Of a DNA stretch of 6,053 nucleotides, positions 1 through 5,914 are shown in pieces (position 1 is the stretch's first letter; every line of letters begins with the position of its first letter). The position numbers were made by a program, and so were the translations under genes. This DNA comes from ZC4RG17 sp035304485 (GTDB taxonomy: Bacteria > Actinomycetota > Acidimicrobiia > Spongiisociales > ZC4RG35): contig DATGPZ010000246.1 in assembly GCA_035304485.1 (NCBI GenBank), positions 1 to 6,053 of the forward strand. Direction: 5' to 3'. The notes below the pieces were generated by a model. The model saw only the letters and a program-made list of their open reading frames with translations, ran no database searches and was not told the origin of the DNA.

Positions 1-207
1 CGATGGATTGGAGCAGTGCGTCGGATGCGGTTCGGGTCTGTGACCCGGGGGCGGGGGACCAATGCCCGAACGAGAGAAAGCCGATCTTCTTCACGGAGGT
101 CATTCAACCTCCTCCGGGGCGCAACGATTCCCGGGTCGTCCGGTCGCCACCCGAAGCCCGCCCCATAGGAAGAACTCCGGTTTTCCGGACACACGGCGGA
201 ACCATGC

Positions 208-216
208 TGATAGGTT
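208..216 (+). promoter_or_regulatory. Weak candidate extended -10 promoter for the protease gene
   Basis: The bases TGATAGGTT fit an extended -10 (TG-N-TAnnnT). They would give a start of transcription near 222-224 and a leader of about 70 bases before the ATG at 292. No good -35 hexamer lies at the usual spacing; the best is GGACAC at 187-192. The call rests on motif shape alone. Confidence 0.25.
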
Positions 217-279
217 TCGGCACGCTCGGATCGACCGATCGGGGCGGGGGTTGCGCCAAACCAACCTCCAGATGGGAAT

Positions 280-286
280 GGGAGGA
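280..286 (+). promoter_or_regulatory. Shine-Dalgarno sequence of the S8 protease gene
   Basis: GGGAGGA is nearly a full anti-16S match, with five bases between it and the ATG at 292. It decides the start. A second ATG at 288 lies in another frame and only one base from the motif, which is too close, while the ATG at 292 opens directly into a typical signal peptide. Confidence 0.8.
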
Positions 287-291
287 CATGA

Positions 292-3200
292 ATGAGACGG
301 ACGGCGATTCTCGCCACGCTCTCGATGCTCGTCTCTCTCCTGGTGACTGCGACTCCGCTTTCGGCGGAGACACCCGATGGGGTGAGGACCATCGATCGCA
401 CAGTCAGGACGATCGAACGACAGGTATCGAAGGAATTCAGGGTGAAGAGCCTCGACGAAGTGGTCACGGTCTTCATCCAATTGGACGTGCAACCGGTCGC
501 AGGGCTGGCAGCCCAAGGTGCAACGGGCGCCGCGCAGAGAACCCAGAAGGATCGCGTGCTCGCCCAGCAAGAGCGTGTGCGCCGCGCCCTGTCCGGTTCG
601 ATCGTGAAGGAATTGTCCAGTTTCCAGGTCGCGGCCAACGGCATCAAGGCGAAGGTGCGCGCGGGGGACATTCCCAAGATCCGCTCTACGGCCGGCGTCC
701 TCAGCGTCGCCCCCGTGACGCGGCACTATGTCGACGCCGTTCGGATCCATAACGAGGACAGTGTCCCCTGGATTGGTGGCGATGCGGTGAAGTCGCTCGG
801 ATACACCGGCAACGGGGTCACCATCGCCATCATCGACACCGGCATCGATTACACACACGCTGCCTTCGGCGGGTCGGGCGACCCGGCCGACTACGCCGCC
901 AACGATCCCGACGTGGTCGAGGCGGACACCTTCCCGACCGCGAAGGTGATAGGCGGATACGACTTCGCGGGACCGGACTACGACCCGTGTGCCGCCACGC
1001 CAATCGACATCCCGGATCCGGATGACGACCCCCTCGACGGCAATGGACACGGCACCCACGTCGCTGCCACCGCGGCGGGCCTGGGCGCCGCGGGTCACGG
1101 CGAGGGCATGGCCCCCGACGCGCAGCTCTATGCCCTCAAGGTGTTCAACGACACCGAAGGCTGCACCGAACTGACCGCCGAGGCCATCGAGTGGGCGATG
1201 GACCCGAATGACGACGGTGACACGAGCGACCGTGTCGACGTGATCAATATGAGCCTCGGGGCCGGTTACGGATCCTCCAACGACGTTTCGGCGATCGCGG
1301 CTCAGAACGCAGTCAACGCCGGCATCGTCGTGGTCGCGTCGTCGGGCAATAGCGGCCCGATCCCCTACATCACGGGCGCTCCGGCAGTTGCCGACGGTGC
1401 CATATCCGTGGCAGCCAGCATCGACGACGCTTACGAGGTGAACGGTATCGCCGTCAACTCGCCGGTCGAGTTGGACGGTGAGTACCCCGCGGCCATCGGT
1501 CAGTTCGGTGAGCTCGCCATCCCGCTGGCCGGTGACCTCGAGGTCATGGATCCGTCGACCATGCTGGGGTGTGATCCGGAGGACGTGGTCGACCTCACCG
1601 GGAAGATCGCGTTCGTCTCCCGCGGCGACTGCACTTTCACCACGAAGGTGCGCAACGCGGAGGCTGCCGGCGCCATCGCTGTGATGATCTTCAACAACAC
1701 CGACGGCCCGCCCCCGGTGATGCCGCACGACGGCACCGATCCCGAGCCGACGATCCCGGCGGTGATGATCCCGAGGGACATCGGTCTGCTCTTCCTCGAT
1801 CACATCGATGATGGGGACACGATCAACGTGACGCTCAGCCCCGAGATCACCGTCATCATGGACGAGCTCGCCGACCGGATCGCCGACTTCTCGTCGAAAG
1901 GTCCCGGTCACGGCAACGCGTTCAAGCCCGATGTGACGGCACCCGGGTTCGGGATCGTTTCGGCCGACGTCGGAACCGGCACCGGCGGGGCCTCGCTCAA
2001 CGGAACCTCCATGGCGGCGCCGCACATCACCGGTCTCGTGGCCCAGATGCTCGATGCTCGGGAGGACCTGGATCCTGCGGCGGTCAAGTCCCTGATCATG
2101 AACGGGGCGCTGCCCGCCGCCGGCGACGTGCCGCTGTCCCGACAGGGGACAGGTGTCGCACGAGCGGACAGATCGGTGCTCGATCTCCAGGCGTACGCGT
2201 CGCCTGCCGGTCTCTCGTTCGGAAGGGTCAATCCGCTGACGTCCGGCAGTGACACGGAGACGGTCACGGTGACCCGGCATCAGGGCGAAGGCACCTACTC
2301 GGTGGAGGTGGTCAGCCACACCAACGTGCCCGGTGTCTCCCTGGGTGTTTCCGATTCAGAGGTGACCACCTCAGGTGGCACGGCTTCGTTCGACGTCACT
2401 CTGAGCTGGAACCCGGCTCAAATGACGGCGGATGGTTGGGATTGGACCCAGACCGAGTTCGATGCCTGGGTCAAGCTGACCAACACCTCCGAGCCGGATG
2501 ACACGCTGGTCGTTGGCGTCCTCGCCGTGATCGACCCGGCTTCCGACGTCTCGGCCGAGGGGGGAGAAGCCGAGGTATCCCTGGCGAATGCCGGACAGAG
2601 CTCAGGGCTTGCTATGGGCTACAACCTGGCCGGCACGGGCGAGGGCCTCGTCCAGGCTGTGGGTTACACGGTCTGGGATTCGGTCATCGACTTCGGTCTC
2701 GCACTCGATCCCATCGAGGCGCCAAGCGCATACGAGATCGACATCTTCCTCGACACCGACAACGACGGCGAGGACGATTGGATCGTCGTCGGGGCCGACC
2801 TGGGGCTCCTCTCCTCGGGCAGCTTCAGTGGCCAGTACGTCACGGCCCTGTTCATGCCGAGCGGGCAGTTGGCATCTGGTACGGTGTACTTCGCCGGTGG
2901 CGACTACAACGACGGAGTCCTGTCGCTGCTCGCCGGCTGGCCTGAGATCGACTCGGATGAGATGACCATCGCCGTCGAGGTCTACGATCTTCGAAGCGAC
3001 GAGGTCGTTGGCTTCGCTGATGACCTCGCGGTCGATCTCGGGAACATCATCGAGACCGAGGCAGGGAACTTCCTCGAGCTCGATACGGCAGAGAGCGTCG
3101 ACCTCGCGGTCGAAGGCACCGGCGACATGCTCTGGTTGTTCCCGAACAACGCGCCGGATGATCAGTATCAGGTCGCCACGGTCGCGGAAGTGGACGAGCC

Positions 3201-3948
3201 AGATCCCGACCCCGATCCGGACCCGGATCCGGATCCGGATCCCAAGACAGGACCGAAGTTCGCCACCGCGGGCACGGACACCGGTCTCTGGGAGCTCTGG
3301 GAAGGGAGCACGAAGGTCAAGACCTTCTACTTCGGCAACCCCGGGGACATCCCCTTCATGGGTGACTGGGATGGTGACGGTGTCGCCACGCCCGGTCTCT
3401 ACCGACAGTCGGATGGCTTCGTGTACCTGCGCAATTCCAACACCCAGGGTGTGGCCGACATCTCGTTCTACTTCGGGAACCCCGGAGACGTCCCGATCGT
3501 GGGTGACTTCAACGGAGATGGGTTCGACACGGTGTCGATCTATCGCCCGTCCGAAGCACGCTTCTACATCATCAACAAACTGGGCAAGAACGGCGGCGGG
3601 CTCGGCGCAGCCGAGTACTCGTTCATCTACGGCAACCCCGGCGATGTCCCGTTTGTTGGTGACTGGAACGGCGATGGAATCGACACGCCTGGATTGCGAC
3701 GGCCGTCGGATGGCTTCGTCTATCTGAGGAACAGCAACTCCCAGGGTGTCGCCAACATCTCGTTCTTCTACGGCAACCCCGGAGACGTGGTGTTCGCCGG
3801 TGACTGGAACGGGGACGGACGAGATTCGATCGGTCTCTACCGGCCGTCGAACGGTGTTGTGTACCTGCGCAACGCCCTCTCGACGGGAATCGCGGACTCG
3901 TCACATGTTGTCGGTCGGAATCGCCTTCCCGCTGCCGGCGACTTCTAG
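292..3948 (+). CDS. Secreted subtilisin-like (S8) serine protease with I9 propeptide, PA insert and C-terminal repeat array
   Basis: This is a predicted extracellular endopeptidase, similar in layout to the minor extracellular protease Vpr. Residues 1-25 form a Sec signal peptide (MRR, a hydrophobic core, then a PLSA cleavage site before E26). Residues about 57-146 resemble an inhibitor I9 propeptide (VTVFIQLD near the start, LSVAPVTRHY at the end), which would be removed on maturation. The S8 catalytic domain spans about 150-625. Asp182 lies in IIDTG, His253 in GNGHGTHVAA, the oxyanion Asn353 in SSGNSGP and Ser573 in NGTSMAAPH, so the triad is intact. A protease-associated (PA) domain is inserted at about 378-528 (GKIAFVSRGDCTF from 437). 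Beta-sandwich regions follow: about 636-750 is Fn3-like, and about 755-965 carries a possible Ca site, DTDNDGEDD, at 821-829. An Asp-Pro linker (971-984) leads to repeats that run to the last residue. No LPXTG or transmembrane anchor is visible, so release, or surface attachment through the repeats, is inferred. The gene has its own Shine-Dalgarno sequence and terminator, so it looks monocistronic. Natural substrate is unknown. Confidence 0.95.
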   Translation: MRRTAILATLSMLVSLLVTATPLSAETPDGVRTIDRTVRTIERQVSKEFRVKSLDEVVTVFIQLDVQPVAGLAAQGATGAAQRTQKDRVLAQQERVRRALSGSIVKELSSFQVAANGIKAKVRAGDIPKIRSTAGVLSVAPVTRHYVDAVRIHNEDSVPWIGGDAVKSLGYTGNGVTIAIIDTGIDYTHAAFGGSGDPADYAANDPDVVEADTFPTAKVIGGYDFAGPDYDPCAATPIDIPDPDDDPLDGNGHGTHVAATAAGLGAAGHGEGMAPDAQLYALKVFNDTEGCTELTAEAIEWAMDPNDDGDTSDRVDVINMSLGAGYGSSNDVSAIAAQNAVNAGIVVVASSGNSGPIPYITGAPAVADGAISVAASIDDAYEVNGIAVNSPVELDGEYPAAIGQFGELAIPLAGDLEVMDPSTMLGCDPEDVVDLTGKIAFVSRGDCTFTTKVRNAEAAGAIAVMIFNNTDGPPPVMPHDGTDPEPTIPAVMIPRDIGLLFLDHIDDGDTINVTLSPEITVIMDELADRIADFSSKGPGHGNAFKPDVTAPGFGIVSADVGTGTGGASLNGTSMAAPHITGLVAQMLDAREDLDPAAVKSLIMNGALPAAGDVPLSRQGTGVARADRSVLDLQAYASPAGLSFGRVNPLTSGSDTETVTVTRHQGEGTYSVEVVSHTNVPGVSLGVSDSEVTTSGGTASFDVTLSWNPAQMTADGWDWTQTEFDAWVKLTNTSEPDDTLVVGVLAVIDPASDVSAEGGEAEVSLANAGQSSGLAMGYNLAGTGEGLVQAVGYTVWDSVIDFGLALDPIEAPSAYEIDIFLDTDNDGEDDWIVVGADLGLLSSGSFSGQYVTALFMPSGQLASGTVYFAGGDYNDGVLSLLAGWPEIDSDEMTIAVEVYDLRSDEVVGFADDLAVDLGNIIETEAGNFLELDTAESVDLAVEGTGDMLWLFPNNAPDDQYQVATVAEVDEPDPDPDPDPDPDPDPKTGPKFATAGTDTGLWELWEGSTKVKTFYFGNPGDIPFMGDWDGDGVATPGLYRQSDGFVYLRNSNTQGVADISFYFGNPGDVPIVGDFNGDGFDTVSIYRPSEARFYIINKLGKNGGGLGAAEYSFIYGNPGDVPFVGDWNGDGIDTPGLRRPSDGFVYLRNSNSQGVANISFFYGNPGDVVFAGDWNGDGRDSIGLYRPSNGVVYLRNALSTGIADSSHVVGRNRLPAAGDF
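3202..3243 (+). repeat. Asp-Pro dipeptide repeat linker within the protease gene
   Basis: Seven consecutive Asp-Pro codon pairs (residues 971-984, preceded by Glu-Pro) are built from near-identical GAYCCN hexamers with several GGATCC units. Such acidic proline linkers usually form extended spacers between secreted domains, and here the tract separates the protease and beta-sandwich part from the C-terminal array. The hexameric DNA repeat could change length in frame by replication slippage. Confidence 0.9.
3244..3945 (+). repeat. C-terminal tandem protein repeats (about 47 residues, GNPGD / GDWNGDG type)
   Basis: Four full units start at residues 1012, 1059, 1111 and 1158 (spacing 47, 52, 47). 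Each opens with F-[YFI]-[FY]-GNPGD, continues to GD[WF][DN]GDG (1024-1030, 1071-1077, 1123-1129, 1170-1176) and ends with a strand like VYLRN. The GDxNGDG loop resembles the calcium-binding loops of FG-GAP/VCBS-type propeller repeats. The array is flanked by two partial units: an N-terminal half (985-1011, with GLWELWEG matching the GFVYLRN region) and a C-terminal half (1205-1218, ending AAGDF). Units 1 and 3 are the closest pair. Unit 2 is longer, with a Gly-rich insertion. At the DNA level the units differ by many synonymous changes, so this is an old duplication kept by selection. A role in surface or carbohydrate binding is only an inference. Confidence 0.85.
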
Positions 3949-3972
3949 AAGCCGACAGACCAACGAGGAGAA

Positions 3973-4004
3973 GGGGGGCCCGGGCAACCGGGCCCCTCTC
4001 CTTT
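3973..4004 (+). terminator. Rho-independent-type terminator after the protease gene
   Basis: A 9-bp all-G/C stem pairs GGGGCCCGG (3975-3983) with CCGGGCCCC (3988-3996) across a GCAA loop, a GNRA tetraloop. It may be lengthened by weaker pairs down to 3972/3999. It begins about 25 bases after the stop codon. The following T-tract is short (CCTTTG), so termination may be partly stem-driven, as is common in GC-rich bacteria. Confidence 0.75.
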
Positions 4005-4009
4005 GCTCG

Positions 4010-4025
4010 TATTCATATTTCGAGG
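4010..4025 (+). promoter_or_regulatory. Candidate promoter and ribosome-binding region for the orphan membrane-protein gene
   Basis: Right after the terminator lies a conspicuously AT-rich stretch (14 of 20 bases A/T in 4001-4020) containing CATATT (4014-4019), a possible -10. The motif GAGG at 4022-4025 sits four bases before the GTG at 4030. A promoter here would make the downstream gene independent of the protease. No clear -35 is seen; any -35 would fall inside the terminator stem. Confidence 0.25.
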
Positions 4026-4029
4026 CCTT

Positions 4030-4761
4030 GTGTCCGATAGAGAGTCCATGGAGCCGATGGTCGGCGCTGACCCCGAGCACGACGTCGACGCCCCCGAGAT
4101 CCTGGACGCCGACGAGGCGCCGGGGCTGGGGGGCAAGGTCACCGCGGTCACGGGGCACTCGGATCTGATCGATCTCATACGTCACGGCGGGGTCTGGGTC
4201 GCGGTTGTGTTGGTCGTCGCGGTGTTGGTCATCCTGTCGTTCAATCTCTGGCCCCGGTCAACGTCGCCCTCGATCGACGTCACCGTTCCGGTGGTCACGG
4301 TGCCGACCACTTCGGCGGCGGCCGATGACTCCCTGGGCATCAGGCTCCCGGGGCTCGCGGAGCGGTGGAACGAGGTCACTTCGCCTCCGGCGATCACCAA
4401 GGGGATCCCGCGGACGCCCGAGACCGGGCGATTCGACGCCTTCACGTACCGATTCAACGATTCGAGTCTCGTCGCCGGGGCGTACGACGACCGCACCGAG
4501 GACATCTACGCCCTCCTGGTGCGATCGTGGCTGTCGGACGAGAACTCCCACCGACTGGTCATCCACCTCTGCCATGTGGTTCATCCGCATTCACCGGCCT
4601 GTTTGGAGAGGTATCAACACGACGGTCTGAACGGTGGCGGGCCGGAGGACTTCCGGGACCTCACCCATCGGTCGGAGTGGGTCATCGACGGGGTCCGCTG
4701 GCGACTCGAGATCGAGGACAACATCCAGACCATCCGCGCTATCGCGCCCGGTGGTCATTGA
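4030..4761 (+). CDS. Hypothetical single-pass membrane protein with extracytoplasmic Cys/His-cluster domain
   Basis: I do not recognise this family. From the GTG at 4030 the product has 243 residues. Residues 1-45 are acidic and probably cytoplasmic. One transmembrane helix follows at about 55-74 (VWVAVVLVVAVLVILSFNLW). A Ser/Thr/Pro/Val-rich linker at about 75-100 (with VTVPTTSAAADD) is typical of segments outside actinobacterial membranes. A folded domain of about 140 residues completes the protein. It contains LCHVVHPHSPAC, with Cys181 and Cys191 bracketing His182, His185 and His187, which could be a disulfide or a metal site. The start is uncertain. The GTG at 4030 has GAGG four bases upstream. 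The ATG at 4048 would give 237 residues with only AGAGAG three bases away. A TTG at 4003 lies inside the terminator tail and is unlikely. The coding call rests on the open frame, sensible topology and position between well-supported genes. Confidence 0.75.
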   Translation: MSDRESMEPMVGADPEHDVDAPEILDADEAPGLGGKVTAVTGHSDLIDLIRHGGVWVAVVLVVAVLVILSFNLWPRSTSPSIDVTVPVVTVPTTSAAADDSLGIRLPGLAERWNEVTSPPAITKGIPRTPETGRFDAFTYRFNDSSLVAGAYDDRTEDIYALLVRSWLSDENSHRLVIHLCHVVHPHSPACLERYQHDGLNGGGPEDFRDLTHRSEWVIDGVRWRLEIEDNIQTIRAIAPGGH

Positions 4762-4772
4762 GCTCCCGATCG

Positions 4773-5801
4773 TCAGAGTGACGAAGGCATGCTGAACATC
4801 AGCCATTGCTGAACGAGCACCAGATGCCTGCCGACCTCCTGGATCACGGCTGGCACTCCGACGCGGGCCGGGAAGTAGAGCCAGGTGACGACGCTGCTCG
4901 TGAGGACATAGCCGAGGGCTACTCCGGCGACTGCGTTGCGGAGACGGGACTTGTCGAGTTGCGCGATCGGAGCACCGCCGAACAAGCGTGACCAGGTCTG
5001 CTCCGGGAGGAAGACCAACCATCCGACCATCATCACGTATGGGAAGATTTCCAACGTCATGAACAACGCCATCGCGGCATGGAACCCGATGAAGGCCGCC
5101 ACCAGCCAGACCCGCCGTCGAGCGATTCCGGCCAGCGGCAGGAACAGGAGGACCGTTCCCAGGACCTCGAGCGCCACGGTGGCCACCGAACCTGCCTCCA
5201 ACAGCGCTGGAAGTGACGTGAGTCTGGAGCCGAGACTCGATCCGTGATCGGGGTGGGCCAATACGTCGTGGAGCGCGGTCCGATCGAGCAGCCACTCACC
5301 GAAGTGCTTGGTGATGCCGGCCCAGAAGTAGATCAGGAAGAACTGGATCAGGAGCCCGGCGGAAGCGACCGAGAGGACCGTCCGGGGCGGCGCACCCTTC
5401 GAGCCGTTGGCGTCCCAGGAGAGGTGTTCTCCGACCGGGAGGAACATCAACCAGAAGAGCAGGAGGGCGGTGCAGTAGTGGCCCATGTTGATGGCGGAGC
5501 CGCTGAGGAGCAGCTCCCTGAGCGGCAACGCGTACGCCAGCCAGGTGACCACCGAGACGACACGGGTTCGGTGCCCGACCATCAAAAGCATCGCGGCCGG
5601 GAAACGCACGAAGTGGGAGAGCGAGACGAGGTCCAGTGAGATCGGGAAATAGCCTGACGCTTTGGTCAGCCACTCGATGACGATGATCGCTGCCAGCCCC
5701 ACCCTGGCCACGGCGAGGGCCCTCGTGTCGACACCGAACCTCGCGAACAGCCCCTTTGTGTCCCCGAGGGAGGCCGTCGCTGGCGATTCGGTGGTGGTCA
5801 T
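4773..5801 (-). CDS. HTTM-domain (vitamin K-dependent gamma-carboxylase-like) multi-pass membrane protein
   Basis: This is a 342-residue integral membrane protein of the HTTM family, the bacterial relatives of the membrane part of vitamin K-dependent gamma-carboxylase. Substrates of most bacterial members are unknown. The family signature is visible: the first helix ARVGLAAIIVIEWL (32-45); GHYCTALLLFWLMFLPVGEHLSWD (in pieces, 107-130); IYFWAGITKHFGEWLLDRTAL (157-177, with the conserved Lys165 and Trp170); and the late motif QQWLMF (331-336). Further hydrophobic segments lie near 66-92, 142-164, 205-224, 231-248, 252-266 and 290-310, suggesting eight or so helices. The ATG at 5801 was chosen because GGAG lies just upstream on this strand; a longer frame reaching 5870 starts only with TTG and adds a charged, unconserved-looking tail. 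The protein stops soon after QQWLMFSMP, where relatives often continue. It converges with the orphan membrane gene, 11 bases apart, so the two are not co-transcribed. Confidence 0.88.
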   Translation of the reverse strand: MTTTESPATASLGDTKGLFARFGVDTRALAVARVGLAAIIVIEWLTKASGYFPISLDLVSLSHFVRFPAAMLLMVGHRTRVVSVVTWLAYALPLRELLLSGSAINMGHYCTALLLFWLMFLPVGEHLSWDANGSKGAPPRTVLSVASAGLLIQFFLIYFWAGITKHFGEWLLDRTALHDVLAHPDHGSSLGSRLTSLPALLEAGSVATVALEVLGTVLLFLPLAGIARRRVWLVAAFIGFHAAMALFMTLEIFPYVMMVGWLVFLPEQTWSRLFGGAPIAQLDKSRLRNAVAGVALGYVLTSSVVTWLYFPARVGVPAVIQEVGRHLVLVQQWLMFSMPSSL

Positions 5802-5804
5802 TGG

Positions 5805-5808
5805 CTCC
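5805..5808 (-). promoter_or_regulatory. Shine-Dalgarno motif deciding the HTTM gene start
   Basis: On the minus strand the sequence reads CTGGAGCCA-ATG, so GGAG lies three bases before the ATG at 5801. The spacing is short but this is the best ribosome-binding match in the region. It favours this start over the TTG at 5870 and the in-frame GTG at 5852, neither of which has a comparable motif. Confidence 0.5.
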
Positions 5809-5900
5809 AGATCATCGTCGCGTAGAGGGAGCCGGTTGAACTGACGACTCACAGCCAGGAGTATCGCCAACCGGAATGGTCCCGGGTCGTAGCCGTTGCC

Positions 5901-5906
5901 TAGGCT
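5901..5906 (+). promoter_or_regulatory. Candidate -10 element for a leaderless PPOX-like transcript
   Basis: TAGGCT fits the actinobacterial -10 pattern TAnnnT. It ends eight bases before the GTG at 5915, so transcription would begin at or next to the start codon. No Shine-Dalgarno sequence precedes that GTG, which fits a leaderless message. No strong -35 hexamer is visible. Confidence 0.4.
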
Positions 5907-5914
5907 CGGGCTCG

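Larger units (their letters stand above)
1..291. other. Non-coding leader region upstream of the protease gene
   Basis: I see no convincing gene here. Frames stay open in places only because the DNA is GC-rich, and their translations are Arg/Gly/Pro-rich with no recognisable domain. The region contains a 6-bp hairpin CGGGTC-TGT-GACCCG (33-47), an overlapping alternative pairing GTTCGGG (30-36) with CCCGAAC (65-71), and a hairpin GGAGGT-CATTCA-ACCTCC (95-112). None is followed by a T-run, so they are not clear terminators, and I could not match them to a known riboswitch consensus (c-di-GMP and c-di-AMP were considered). A frame ending with TGA at 41-43 could be the tail of an upstream gene, but 13 codons are too few to judge. 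Confidence 0.4.

Noticed and set aside
2..43. Possible tail of an upstream gene ending ...CVGCGSGL with TGA at 41-43
   Set aside because: Only 13 codons are visible and other frames are open here too, so there is nothing to distinguish it from chance.
3..752. Long plus-strand frame running from the left edge into the protease gene
   Set aside because: It overlaps the signal peptide and propeptide in another frame. Its composition is Arg/Gly/Pro-rich, its internal ATG at 288 is too close to the Shine-Dalgarno motif, and no domain is recognisable.
100..2319. Very long open frame on the minus strand (739 codons) opposite the protease gene
   Set aside because: It lies antisense to an unmistakable S8 protease with an intact catalytic triad. 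Its translation is Arg/His/Gly/Val/Asp-rich with no domain, the usual mirror of GC-rich codon usage.
4591..5295. Minus-strand open frame across the convergent junction, considered as a frameshifted continuation of the HTTM protein
   Set aside because: Most of it overlaps the HTTM gene in another frame. The part beyond the HTTM stop is antisense to the orphan membrane gene and shows no HTTM-like or extracytoplasmic motif.
129..5890. The 11-base string TCCCGGGTCGT occurs near 129 and again near 5880
   Set aside because: A shared 11-mer is expected by chance in 6 kb of GC-rich DNA. The flanks do not match, so it is not an attachment site or element end.
5876..5914. Upstream in-frame ATG (5876) as the start of the PPOX-like gene
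   Set aside because: It would add MVPGRSRCLGSGS, which does not look conserved, it has only a poor ribosome-binding motif, and it would place the -10-like element inside the coding region.
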